Assembly: GCF_900580675.1 (NCBI RefSeq) | Contig: NZ_UTBG01000141.1 | Location: 1 to 53,488 of the forward strand | Length of the DNA stretch: 53,488 nucleotides | Reading direction: 5' to 3' | DNA from: Pseudomonas viridiflava | GTDB taxonomy: Bacteria; Pseudomonadota; Gammaproteobacteria; Pseudomonadales; Pseudomonadaceae | Shown: piece by piece, positions 26,933-34,937 of the stretch | How positions within the stretch are numbered: position 1 is the stretch's first letter | How the letters are laid out: each line of letters opens with the position of its first letter | Made by a program: the position numbers and the translations under genes | The notes under the pieces: model-generated | Seen by the model: only the letters and a program-made list of their open reading frames with translations | Database searches by the model: none | Told to the model about the DNA's origin: nothing

Positions 26933-27784
26933 TTAAACAGCCTTGCTGATGGTGACGCCCAGGCGTTTGAGGGCCAGTGCCAGGGCGTCCGCCAGGTTAG
27001 CCTTGGTTACCACGCCCTGCAGGTCGAGGCCCAGGTGCACGATGGTCTGGGCAATTTGCGGGCGTACGCCGCTGATGATGCAGTCAGCGCCCATCAGGCG
27101 GATGGCGGTCACGGTTTTCAGCAGGTGCTGGGCCACCAGGGTGTCGACGGTCGGCACGCCGGTGATGTCGATGATGGCGATTTCCGAGCCGGTGTCGACA
27201 ATGCGTTGCAGCAGCGATTCCATGACCACCTGGGTACGTTGCGAATCCAGGGTGCCGATCATCGGCAGCGCCAGTACGCCGTCCCACAGCTTGACCACGG
27301 GGGTGGAGAGTTCCAGCAGTTCTTCCTGCTGGCGCTTGATCACCGACTCGCGGGATTTCTGGAAGGTACGGATGGTGTGCATGCCCAGCGCGTCGAGCAG
27401 CTCGGAGATTTCCCACAACTGTTCGGCCAGTTGCGCCGGTTGCTCGGCGTATTCACGCTGCAACAAGGCGAAGATCGGGCCTTTGAGCGCGAAGATGAAA
27501 CTGGCGGTCTGCTGCGAGTCCTGGCCAATCAAGGCGCGGCTGTGGGAGAGTTTTTCCAGGAATACCCGTGTTTCAGCCCAGGTTTCCTGGCCGACCTGTT
27601 GCGAGCCGCCCTGCTGGAGCGCTGCGATCAGCAGGTTGAGAAAGTCGCTGGCCTGTTGTTTGACGTCGTCGAGTTTGACGTTGCGCGTGGCCCCCGAAGC
27701 TTCAAGGCTGGCAACCCATTCGGTGAGGAGGGTAGGGCGATGGGTTTGCAGTGCCTGAATGGTGTGAGCTTGCAGAGTTGCCAC
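26933..27784 (-). CDS. rsbR: RsbR-like stressosome sensor protein
   Basis: Protein of 283 residues. The N-terminal half (to about residue 150) is helical and variable, with a sequence RPTLLTEWVASLEASG that suits the RsbRD_N type non-haem sensor rather than a full globin. The C-terminal STAS domain (about 160-275) keeps both threonines phosphorylated in RsbR: VPTVDTLVAQ and RPQIAQTIVHLG. The start is GTG 27784, backed by AGGAGG six bases upstream; an in-frame upstream ATG at 27823 would lie before that site. It heads the six-gene run. The stress sensed is unknown. Confidence 0.9.
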   Translation of the reverse strand: MATLQAHTIQALQTHRPTLLTEWVASLEASGATRNVKLDDVKQQASDFLNLLIAALQQGGSQQVGQETWAETRVFLEKLSHSRALIGQDSQQTASFIFALKGPIFALLQREYAEQPAQLAEQLWEISELLDALGMHTIRTFQKSRESVIKRQQEELLELSTPVVKLWDGVLALPMIGTLDSQRTQVVMESLLQRIVDTGSEIAIIDITGVPTVDTLVAQHLLKTVTAIRLMGADCIISGVRPQIAQTIVHLGLDLQGVVTKANLADALALALKRLGVTISKAV

Positions 27785-27834
27785 GGGGAACCTCCTGAAA
27801 TGCCTATGATTGACCACGTGCAATCTATACTAAG

Positions 27835-27854
27835 TTGAGTTGTTTTGAGTTGTT
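27835..27854 (-). repeat. Tandem 10-base repeat upstream of rsbR
   Basis: TTGAGTTGTT occurs twice head to tail on the plus strand (AACAACTCAA on the coding strand), 51 to 70 bases before the GTG start of the rsbR-like gene. A -10-like TATAGA follows nearer the gene on the coding strand (about 27825-27830) without a good -35, so the pair of repeats may be an activator site. This is inference from position. Confidence 0.5.
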
Positions 27855-27917
27855 TCGAGAGTTTTCCTGTCCAAACGGTTCCCTTTTTGTACCTTTTACT
27901 TACGCCACCGATGCAGG

Positions 27918-28235
27918 TCAGCGAGCTTCGGGCTGCAGGTGCGTAGAATAATCTTGTCCGCCATGGAATATTCCAAGAATCAATACCGCTTCAGCGCGTG
28001 TATCCACCAGGAATGCGATGACGGTGGTACGCCGGTAATGAGTGATGCGCAAGCCAGGTAACAAGTCGTCGCGGCGGGCACCGCGTAATGGGAAAACGCA
28101 TAGATTTTCGCAGTAGCTGACGATGTTATCGATGAAGCGCGCCGCCAGGAGCGGGGTACCGGTTTCACTGATGTAACCTTCAAGAGCGTCAAGTTGTGCC
28201 AGCGCTTCAGGCGCGAAGGCTACCGAATAGCTCAC
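27918..28235 (-). CDS. ParE/RelE-superfamily toxin
   Basis: Protein of 105 residues with the ParE pattern: VAFAPEALAQLDALEGYISE at the start, FPLRGARRDDLLPGLRITHYRRTTVIAFLVD in the middle and ILGIFHGGQDY at the end, where ParE members carry the conserved Arg/His-rich tail. ParE toxins block DNA gyrase; RelE relatives cut mRNA, and the two cannot be separated by sequence reading alone. The gene begins 4 bases inside the ParD-type antitoxin gene. Confidence 0.87.
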   Translation of the reverse strand: MSYSVAFAPEALAQLDALEGYISETGTPLLAARFIDNIVSYCENLCVFPLRGARRDDLLPGLRITHYRRTTVIAFLVDTRAEAVLILGIFHGGQDYSTHLQPEAR

Positions 28236-28513
28236 GGCTTTCCGGTGTCTTTTCGCTGACGCTTGGCAGCCATGTGTTCACGGACCTGCGCTGCTGAGAA
28301 TGCCCTGGCCGGCTCAGCCTGGAGTGCAGCAGCAGCTGGCACCACCTGATCGCGCAACCAGTCGTCCATGGCGCGGTCGCGTGCCAGCAATGCTCGGAGG
28401 CCATCACGGATAACCTCGCTTTCGCTGGCATATTCGCCCGCTGCGACTTTGGCTTTGACCAGGGCAGCCATTTCTAATGGCAGGGTGATGCTCATTTGCT
28501 GGGTTGAGCGCAT
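28232..28513 (-). CDS. ParD-type ribbon-helix-helix antitoxin
   Basis: Protein of 93 residues with the CopG/ParD N-terminus QMSITLPLEMAALVKAKV and the loop-helix GEYASESEVIRDGLRALLARD. The C-terminal tail is charged and would bind the toxin. The start at 28513 (MRSTQQMSITLP) is the form common in the family; 28495 is an alternative, and neither has a strong ribosome binding site. The order antitoxin then toxin with a 4-base overlap is standard for parDE. It is upstream of the rsbR-like gene's 3' neighbours but not part of that run. Confidence 0.85.
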   Translation of the reverse strand: MRSTQQMSITLPLEMAALVKAKVAAGEYASESEVIRDGLRALLARDRAMDDWLRDQVVPAAAALQAEPARAFSAAQVREHMAAKRQRKDTGKP

Positions 28514-28856
28514 TAAGAAGTTCGCCGACGATGGGTAGGATTCAATCCTACTCGACCATTGGCGTGGCGCAAGAAGCAACTGACCGATGCCGGTGTCGGG
28601 GCTCTCGTTGTCTTCCCAAAAGGGCACTGGGACCTGGCAGGTTTCCATGAGTGTTTCTATCTCCGAGTGAATAAGTCAGGCCCGAAGTATTGACGGCTTT
28701 TAACGGTTGTGTGGCGTTGCCGGACAAATAACCCACTGATATGTATGACTTCATATTTGCAGCAAGGTTATTGGCGAAACCAATGCCAGTGCACATGGCG
28801 CCCCATCAGCTCTCAGACGATAATGCTCCCACCCGACTCAACTGGCCGCCCCCCCC
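28514..28856. other. Intergenic region, parD to LysR gene
   Basis: About 340 bases between divergent genes. It must hold the promoters of the ParD/ParE pair and of the LysR gene at 28857. I see no convincing reading frame, no REP element and no clear sigma-70 promoter by eye. A run of C residues (CCGCCCCCCCC) lies just before the LysR start. Confidence 0.5.
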
Positions 28857-29759
28857 GTGATCATCAACTTCGACCTCAACGACCTCCAAGCCTTCCGCGC
28901 CGTGGTAGACAAGGGCAGTTTTCGTGGCGCCGCCGAGGCTATCCGTATTTCGCAGCCGGCCCTGAGCCGGCGCATCGAAAAGCTCGAGACCGCCCTTGAT
29001 GTAAAGCTGTTCGAGCGCACCACGCGGCGGGTCAGCCTGACCATGGTTGGCCGCGCGTTCCTGCCGCAGGTCGAGCGCATGCTCGATGACCTCGACGTCG
29101 CCTTGATGGGCATCAGCAATGTGGCTTCCACGCGCATGGGCAACGTGACCATCGCCTGTGTGCCGTCTACCGCGTATTACTTCATGCCCCACGTGATCTC
29201 CGAATTCCACAAGCTGTACCCGAAGATTCGCCTGCGGGTGCTGGATGCGAGTGCCGGTGAGGTGTGCAACGCGGTGGAAAGCGGCGAAGCGGATTTCGGC
29301 GTGAGTTTCAGTGGCAGCCTGGCCGATGAGGTGGAGTTCGAGCCGCTCTTGCAAGAGCGCTATGTGTTGGCGTGTCGGCGGGATCACCCGCTGGCCGGGC
29401 GCGACAGCGTGACCTGGGCCGAGGCCTATGAGCACGACTACATCACGGTGGACAAAACCTCAGGCAATCGCTTCCTGCTGGACCAGGCCTTGCGCGGCGT
29501 GCGGGTGAAAAAGCCGAGTATCTGCGAGACGCACCACGTGACCACGATGATCGGGCTGGTGGAGGCGGGGTTGGGGGTGGCGATGGTGCCGTCGATTGCC
29601 ATGCCGGCGTTGGAACACCCGATTCTGGTGAGTGTGCCGCTCGTAGAGCCGCAGGTGATGCGCAATGTGGGCCTGATCAAGCGCCGCGGGCGGACATTGC
29701 CGCCTGCGGCGCTGGAGTTGGAGCGTTTGGTGCGGGAGATGCCGTTTCGGTCAGCGTGA
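28857..29759 (+). CDS. LysR family transcriptional regulator
   Basis: Regulator of 300 residues. The N-terminal winged helix-turn-helix covers residues 5-63, with the helix FRGAAEAIRISQPALSRRI. An effector-binding domain resembling periplasmic binding proteins follows from about residue 92 (GNVTIACVPSTAYYFMPHVI). The start is GTG 28857, supported by the family's usual N-terminus NFDLNDLQAFRAV. It converges with the solute-binding protein gene, overlapping it by 9 bases. It is a natural candidate to control the binding-protein/MFS pair, though LysR targets are often divergent, so the link is uncertain. Confidence 0.9.
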   Translation: MIINFDLNDLQAFRAVVDKGSFRGAAEAIRISQPALSRRIEKLETALDVKLFERTTRRVSLTMVGRAFLPQVERMLDDLDVALMGISNVASTRMGNVTIACVPSTAYYFMPHVISEFHKLYPKIRLRVLDASAGEVCNAVESGEADFGVSFSGSLADEVEFEPLLQERYVLACRRDHPLAGRDSVTWAEAYEHDYITVDKTSGNRFLLDQALRGVRVKKPSICETHHVTTMIGLVEAGLGVAMVPSIAMPALEHPILVSVPLVEPQVMRNVGLIKRRGRTLPPAALELERLVREMPFRSA

Positions 29760-30509
29760 CACCGAGTCCAGGCCGGTGGATTGCACCACCGGTTGCGCCT
29801 CGGGCGAAGCCATGTACTGCAAGAGTGCCTTGGCCTGCGCCGGGTGTTCGGCATTGACCGGAATGCCTGCGGCAAAGCGCGTGACTGACTGCACGTCTTC
29901 GGGGATCTTACCGACGTAGGTCACACCCTTCACCGGCAATAATTCCGCGACCTGCTGCAAGCCCACTTCGTAATCGCCCTTGGCGACCTGCTCGGCCACC
30001 GGCACGCGTTCGATCATGGTGCCCTTGGCGGGCATGCCGAGCTTCTTGAACAACTCTTTTTCTACATACACGCCGCTGGCGCTGTCGGAGTACGCCACCG
30101 ACTTGGCCTTGAGCAGCACCGCCTTCAATTCGGCGTCGGTGCCGATCGCCGGTTTGGCCGCGCCGTCCTTGACCACCAGGCCGATGCGCGAGTCCGCCAG
30201 TTCCACGCGGGAGGCCGGGTCGACCTTGCCCTGTTTGATCAGCTCATCCAGGGCGTAGCCGACCATGATCACCACGTCGGCATGCTCGCCGCGGGCCAGG
30301 CGGTTGGGAATCGCTTCCGGCGCCTTGCCCATGGATGGGCCGAGAATGGTGTCGAGGGTGTCGCCGCTGTGCTGGGCGTATTGCGGGCCGAGCAGTTTAT
30401 AGGCGGCAGTGAAGCCACCGGAGGTCATCACCTTGAGTTCTTCGGCCTGGGCCGTCAGCGCCAGGGCGCCGAGGGCGAGGGCCGTGAGGGTCTTGAACAG
30501 AGGCTTCAT
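29751..30509 (-). CDS. Periplasmic solute-binding protein (molybdate-binding-like fold)
   Basis: Protein of 252 residues with a signal peptide (residues 1-22, ending TAQA before EELKV). The mature part is of the SBP_bac_11 type: [16 protein letters not shown] and a final [15 protein letters not shown] are typical. Members bind molybdate or various organic anions. No ABC permease or ATPase is beside it; it is encoded 3 bases after the start of an MFS citrate-type permease stop (4-base overlap), so the pair is co-transcribed. ATG 30509 is preferred over 30584 because the signal peptide begins there. Confidence 0.85.
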   Translation of the reverse strand: MKPLFKTLTALALGALALTAQAEELKVMTSGGFTAAYKLLGPQYAQHSGDTLDTILGPSMGKAPEAIPNRLARGEHADVVIMVGYALDELIKQGKVDPASRVELADSRIGLVVKDGAAKPAIGTDAELKAVLLKAKSVAYSDSASGVYVEKELFKKLGMPAKGTMIERVPVAEQVAKGDYEVGLQQVAELLPVKGVTYVGKIPEDVQSVTRFAAGIPVNAEHPAQAKALLQYMASPEAQPVVQSTGLDSVSR

Positions 30510-31813
30510 TGCGCGGCCCCCTGCATCACTTGCCCGCGGGTGTTGGCGCGGCGGTACAGGGCCAGGGTCGAGACCAGGGCGCACAGCGCGGCGAACATCA
30601 TCCAGTAGGCCGGCGAGGCCTTGTCGCCGGTGATGTGAATGAACCAGGTAGAGATCGCCGGAGTAAAGCCGCCGAAGATTGCGGTCGCCAGGCTGTAGGC
30701 CAGGGAGAAGCCTGCCACGCGGACTTCCACCGGCATGATTTCAGTCAGGGCCGGGATCATCGCGCCGTTGTACATGCCGTAGAGGAAGGAGAACCACAGC
30801 AGGGTTTCGAGCATATGCGCGAAGCTTGGGGCGTTGACCACGTAGGACAGTGCCGGATAAGCCGTAAGAACGGTCAGCACCGTCATGGCGAGCAACACCG
30901 GCTTGCGGCCAAAACGGTCGCTCAAGGTGCCGCCAATCGGCAGCCAGACAAAATTCGAAACAGCCACCAGCAAGGTCACCAGCAGCGCATCGGACGTGCT
31001 CAGTTGCAACACGGTCTTGCCGAAGGTCGGTGCGTACACCGTGATCAGGTAGAACGCGGTGGTGGTCATGGCCACCATCAGCATGCCGCCGATGACCATG
31101 GTCCAGTTTTTCACCAGGGTCGCCATGACTTCGCGCATGGTTGGGCGATGCTTGCGGTTGGCGAACTCTTCGGTCTCTTGCAGATTGCGACGCAGGATGA
31201 AGATGAACGGGATGATCACGCAACCAATCGCAAACGGAATACGCCAGCCCCAATCGGCAACCACCGCCGGGTCCATCCACACGTTCAGCCCATAACCCAG
31301 CGCGGCGGCGACCACGATGGAGATCTGCTGGCTGCCCGATTGCCAGCTGGTGTAGAAGCCTTTACGGCCCGGGGTGGCCATTTCGGACAGGTAGACGGAC
31401 ACGCCGCCCAGTTCTGCGCCAGCCGAAAAGCCTTGCAGCAGGCGGCCAAGCAATACGAGCAGCGGCGCCCACAGGCCAATGGTCTGATAACCGGGCACCA
31501 GCACGATGAGCAGCGTGCCGCTGGCCATGATCGACAGCGTCACGATCAGCCCTTTGCGGCGGCCGACATCATCGATATAGGCACCCAAAATGATTGCGCC
31601 CAATGGCCGCATCAGGAAGCCCGCACCAAATACGGCGAAGGTCATCATTAATGACGCAAACTCATTAGCGGCGGGGAAGAACGCGGCAGCAATATAGGTG
31701 GCGTAGAAGCCGAACAGAAAGAAGTCGAACTGTTCGAGGAAGTTGCCCGAAGTAACGCGGAATACCGCACCAACTTTAGAGCGGGCAGAGTCGGGCCGTG
31801 TAGGGCTAGTCAT
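30506..31813 (-). CDS. MFS transporter, citrate/tricarballylate proton symporter type
   Basis: Inner-membrane permease of 435 residues with twelve hydrophobic segments. The N-terminal [19 protein letters not shown] and the loop motif [18 protein letters not shown] are those of the metabolite:H+ symporter group that contains CitA, TcuC and proline/betaine carriers. The segment [20 protein letters not shown] is close to citrate permeases. It is followed by the solute-binding protein gene with a 4-base overlap. Citrate or a related tricarboxylate is the likely cargo, inferred from family only. Confidence 0.87.
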   Translation of the reverse strand: MTSPTRPDSARSKVGAVFRVTSGNFLEQFDFFLFGFYATYIAAAFFPAANEFASLMMTFAVFGAGFLMRPLGAIILGAYIDDVGRRKGLIVTLSIMASGTLLIVLVPGYQTIGLWAPLLVLLGRLLQGFSAGAELGGVSVYLSEMATPGRKGFYTSWQSGSQQISIVVAAALGYGLNVWMDPAVVADWGWRIPFAIGCVIIPFIFILRRNLQETEEFANRKHRPTMREVMATLVKNWTMVIGGMLMVAMTTTAFYLITVYAPTFGKTVLQLSTSDALLVTLLVAVSNFVWLPIGGTLSDRFGRKPVLLAMTVLTVLTAYPALSYVVNAPSFAHMLETLLWFSFLYGMYNGAMIPALTEIMPVEVRVAGFSLAYSLATAIFGGFTPAISTWFIHITGDKASPAYWMMFAALCALVSTLALYRRANTRGQVMQGAAQ

Positions 31814-32010
31814 GGTTTTGTGTCTCCAGCGTTCTTTTTAAAGTGCTTGTTTCGCTTAAGACCTGGAATAGTGGCTGACACATTTAGAAATGATAAGTGA
31901 CAAATTTGGATGGATTGATGTTCGTTAGCTATCAATCGCAGAGGCCGTCAAAAAATCTGCCCTGTTCTATGCTGGTACGTGTGACCAATTCTTACGGAGG
32001 GGAGGTGGCA

Positions 32011-32157
32011 ATGGCTGACCAACACAAACGCGGCGATGAGCCGAAGCGCGAGCAACCGCGACGACGCGAAGAAGAGGAAAAACCACAAACCTGGAAACAT
32101 CCCGACGATGGCACTGAGCTTTCCGAGCGAGATCAGGAGCGTCCTCTAAAGCCTTAG
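32011..32157 (+). CDS. Hypothetical small, highly charged protein
   Basis: Protein of 48 residues that I do not recognise. Nearly half the residues are Lys, Arg, Glu or Asp, with few hydrophobic positions, so it is probably disordered. The start at 32011 is supported by an excellent binding site (GGAGGGGAGG). A REPIN hairpin lies 23 bases after its stop. It may be a stress- or translation-related small protein, but there is no evidence beyond the strong translation signal. Confidence 0.7.
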   Translation: MADQHKRGDEPKREQPRRREEEEKPQTWKHPDDGTELSERDQERPLKP

Positions 32158-32180
32158 TATCAGGATAAACACGATCTAAC

Positions 32181-32269
32181 TGTGGGAGCGGGCTTGCTCG
32201 CGAAGGCGGTGTGTCAGTCAACAGGTTCGTCACTGACACACCGTTTTCGCGAGCAAGCCCGCTCCCACA
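32181..32269. repeat. REPIN: inverted pair of REP elements
   Basis: Two 24-base arms, TGTGGGAGCGGGCTTGCTCGCGAA-type at 32181-32204 and its exact complement at 32246-32269, form a long hairpin. Inside, GGTGTGTCAGT (32208-32218) and ACTGACACACC (32232-32242) extend the stem. This is the REPIN form known from P. fluorescens, spread by a RAYT transposase encoded elsewhere. A T7 tract after it means it could also terminate the gene before. Confidence 0.92.
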
Positions 32270-32302
32270 TTTTTTTGTCTGTACACCAGGATAGGAAACT
32301 AT

Positions 32303-32331
32303 TTGACATATTTGATTTGTGATCACATATT
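32303..32331 (+). promoter_or_regulatory. Promoter and palindromic operator for the GntR operon
   Basis: TTGACA (32303-32308) and CATATT (32326-32331) at 17-base spacing form a sigma-70-type promoter. The perfect palindrome TGTGATCACA (32318-32327) overlaps the -10 region. A GntR/FadR-type regulator bound there would block its own operon, which suits a repressor released by a pathway intermediate. The gene start is 34 bases further on. Confidence 0.6.
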
Positions 32332-32365
32332 GAGGCCATAAGAACGACAACACAGGTTTTGCCTC

Positions 32366-33088
32366 ATGTCAGATGGTCCGCTCCTCCTGCCCACCCTGCG
32401 CCAGGTGTCCCGCGATACCTTGCAAGATCAGGTCTATCGCCAGATCCGCGAAGCCCTGATGAGTGGCCGCTTCCAGCCCGGCCAGAAGCTCACCATTCGC
32501 GGCCTCGCCGAAGCCCTCGGCTCCAGCCCCATGCCGGTGCGCGAAGCCCTGCAACGCCTCAGCGCCGAAAACGCCTTTGAAGTCACCGAAACCTCGCGTC
32601 TGCGTGTCCGGCTGATGACGGTCGAACGCCTGCGCGAAATCCGCGATACGCGGGTCGCCCTCGAAGGCCTGCTGGCGGAAAAAGCCGTGCTGCTCCTGCA
32701 GAAAGCTGACCTCGACGAAATCACCGACCTGTGCCGGCAGATGCAGCACGCCGCCGATGAAGTCGACGTGTCGCGCTACCTGTGGACTAACTTCGCGTTT
32801 CACCGACGTATCTACGCGGTGGCCAAGGCCGAGTTGACCATGGCGGCGGTGGAAAACTTCTGGCTGCACATGGGCCCGTGCTTTGCGCTGGTCGCCCCGG
32901 ATAAAGCGCACCTGCAACGCTCGATGGAAGCGCATACGCGCATCGTCGAGGCGCTGGCTGCCCGCGATGGTGCTGGCGCCCGCGCGGCGGTGACCGATGA
33001 CATCATGCAGGCCGCCGATTCCCTGGCGCGCCTGCTCGTCAAGAACGACCGTACGCGGTCGTCTGCTTCAGGAGGTAAACGTGCATGA
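32366..33088 (+). CDS. GntR family regulator, FCD subfamily
   Basis: Regulator of 240 residues. The N-terminal winged helix (residues 12-75: LQDQVYRQIREALMSGRF, KLTIRGLAEALGSSPMPVREAL) is typical. The all-helical FCD effector domain follows (about 85-215), with the acid/histidine set DEVD, NFAFHRRIY and H in EAHTRIVEAL that can bind metal and a carboxylate ligand. It starts the long plus-strand run and overlaps the SDR gene by 4 bases. It probably represses the run and responds to a pathway acid. Confidence 0.9.
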   Translation: MSDGPLLLPTLRQVSRDTLQDQVYRQIREALMSGRFQPGQKLTIRGLAEALGSSPMPVREALQRLSAENAFEVTETSRLRVRLMTVERLREIRDTRVALEGLLAEKAVLLLQKADLDEITDLCRQMQHAADEVDVSRYLWTNFAFHRRIYAVAKAELTMAAVENFWLHMGPCFALVAPDKAHLQRSMEAHTRIVEALAARDGAGARAAVTDDIMQAADSLARLLVKNDRTRSSASGGKRA

Positions 33089-33873
33089 GTGTCCTACAGC
33101 GGCTGCAGCCCTATCCTGGGTTACGTGTGTTGATTTCCGGCGGGGCTGCCGGCATCGGTGAAGTGTTGGCGGCGGCCTATCTGGAAGCCGGCGCCCAGGT
33201 GCATGTGTGTGATGTGAGCGAGCCGGCCCTCGCGGCGTTTCGCGACAAGTACCCGGGCAGCGTCGCCACCCGCGCCGACGTCAGCGATGCGGCGCAGATC
33301 GAGGCAGTGTTCAAGGTGCAGCGCGAGCATTTCGGCGGCCTCGATGTGCTGGTCAACAACGCCGGGATCGCCGGGCCCACCAGTGGCATCGATGCGATCA
33401 GCGATGCCGAGTGGCAAGCCACCATCAACATCAACCTGACCGCGCAATACCGTTTTGCCCACCACGCGGTGCCGATGCTCAAGGAATCGTCCCACGGTCA
33501 TTTGCTGCATATCGCCTCGGTGGCAGGGCGCCTCGGCTACGCATGGCGCACGCCGTACGCGGCGACCAAATGGGCCATCGTCGGCCTGATGAAATCCCTG
33601 GCGTCGGAACTCGGCGAGAGCGACATCCGCGTGAATGCCTTGCTGCCCGGCATCGTCGAGGGCCCGCGCATGGACGGCGTGATTCGCGCGCGTGCCGAGC
33701 AGGTCGGCGTGCCCGAGGCCGAGATGCGCCAGGAATACCTCAACAAGATTTCCCTCAAGCGCATGGTCACCGCCGAAGACGTCGCGGCCATGGCGCTGTT
33801 CCTCTGTTCGCCCGCCGCCCGCAACGTGACCGGCCAGGCGATCAGTGTCGACGGTAACGTCGAGTACCTGTAA
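33085..33873 (+). CDS. Short-chain dehydrogenase/reductase
   Basis: NAD(P)-dependent oxidoreductase of 262 residues of the classical SDR group. The cofactor motif GGAAGIG is at residues 19-25, NNAG at 91-94, and the catalytic set is Ser-145, Tyr-158 and Lys-162 (IASVAG, YAATK). An acidic residue after the second strand (VCDVSEP) suggests NAD preference. It would oxidise a secondary alcohol, possibly a beta-hydroxy acid to the beta-keto acid used by the BKACE encoded next. The substrate is inferred from context. Confidence 0.9.
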   Translation: MSVLQRLQPYPGLRVLISGGAAGIGEVLAAAYLEAGAQVHVCDVSEPALAAFRDKYPGSVATRADVSDAAQIEAVFKVQREHFGGLDVLVNNAGIAGPTSGIDAISDAEWQATININLTAQYRFAHHAVPMLKESSHGHLLHIASVAGRLGYAWRTPYAATKWAIVGLMKSLASELGESDIRVNALLPGIVEGPRMDGVIRARAEQVGVPEAEMRQEYLNKISLKRMVTAEDVAAMALFLCSPAARNVTGQAISVDGNVEYL

Positions 33874-33938
33874 GCCACGGAAGAACGCTCCGCTGCACCC
33901 AGGATTTTTTTCATAAGAATAAAAGTCGGAGAATCGTC

Positions 33939-34871
33939 ATGTCCAAAAAACGCCCCGTCATCATTACCTGCGCCGTCACCGGTGCGATTCATACGCCGTC
34001 GATGTCGCCGCATTTGCCCATCACCGCGCAGGAAATTGCCGACGCCGCCATCGGTGCCGCCGAAGCCGGCGCCGCGATTGTCCACCTGCATGCCCGCGAT
34101 CCGATTGATGGCCGTCCCAGCCAGGACCCGGCGCTGTTCGCCGAATTCCTGCCGCACATCAAAGCCGCCAGCGATGTAGTGATCAACATCACCACCGGCG
34201 GCGCACCGACCATGGGCGTGGAAGAACGCCTGCAACCAGTGATGCAGTTCAAGCCGGAATTGGCCTCGCTGAACATGGGGTCGATGAACTTCGGCCTGTA
34301 CGAAATGCTCAACCGCTTTACCGAGTTCAAGCACGATTGGGAGCGGCCGTACCTGGAAGAAAGTGACGACCGGATCTTCCGCAACACCTTCCGCGACATC
34401 ACTCACATCCTCAATTCCTGCGCGGAAAACCGCACGCGTTTCGAGATCGAGTGCTACGACATCGGCCACCTGTACACCGCCGCGCACTTCCTGGAGCGCG
34501 GCCTGCTCAAGCCGCCGTTGTTTATCCAGTCGGTGTTCGGCCTGCGTGGCGGCATCGGCGGCCATCCCGAAGACCTGGCCCACATGCGGCGCACCGCTGA
34601 CCGCCTGTTTGGCGACGACTACGTGTGGTCGATCCTCGGTGCCGGGCGTGGGCAAATTCCGCTGGCGACCATGGGCCTGTCCATGGGCAGCAACGCGCGG
34701 GTCGGCCTGGAGGATTCGCTGTGGGACGGGCCGGGCAAGCTGGCGGCGTCGAACGCCGACCAGGTGCGGCGCATTCGCACGGTGATCGAAGCCCTTGGCC
34801 ATCGAGTCGCCACGCCGGATGAAGCGCGGGAAATCCTCGGGCTGAAGGGGCGTGACCAAGTCAATTTTTAA
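33939..34871 (+). CDS. BKACE family beta-keto acid cleavage enzyme
   Basis: Zinc-dependent enzyme of 310 residues related to 3-keto-5-aminohexanoate cleavage enzyme (Kce). The barrel begins with VIITCAVTGA, and the metal ligands His-49 and His-51 are in VHLHARDP. The conserved NITTGG, SLNMGSMNFG and FGLRGGIG segments are present. Family members react a beta-keto acid with acetyl-CoA to give acetoacetate and a new acyl-CoA. The family has many uncharacterised subgroups, so the true substrate is open; carnitine-derived 3-dehydrocarnitine is one known case. Confidence 0.9.
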   Translation: MSKKRPVIITCAVTGAIHTPSMSPHLPITAQEIADAAIGAAEAGAAIVHLHARDPIDGRPSQDPALFAEFLPHIKAASDVVINITTGGAPTMGVEERLQPVMQFKPELASLNMGSMNFGLYEMLNRFTEFKHDWERPYLEESDDRIFRNTFRDITHILNSCAENRTRFEIECYDIGHLYTAAHFLERGLLKPPLFIQSVFGLRGGIGGHPEDLAHMRRTADRLFGDDYVWSILGAGRGQIPLATMGLSMGSNARVGLEDSLWDGPGKLAASNADQVRRIRTVIEALGHRVATPDEAREILGLKGRDQVNF

Positions 34872-34937
34872 TCAGCAACAAGGCCCGCGTCACGGCGCGG
34901 CCTGCATCCCGCACAACAACAATAAGGGGATAAACAC

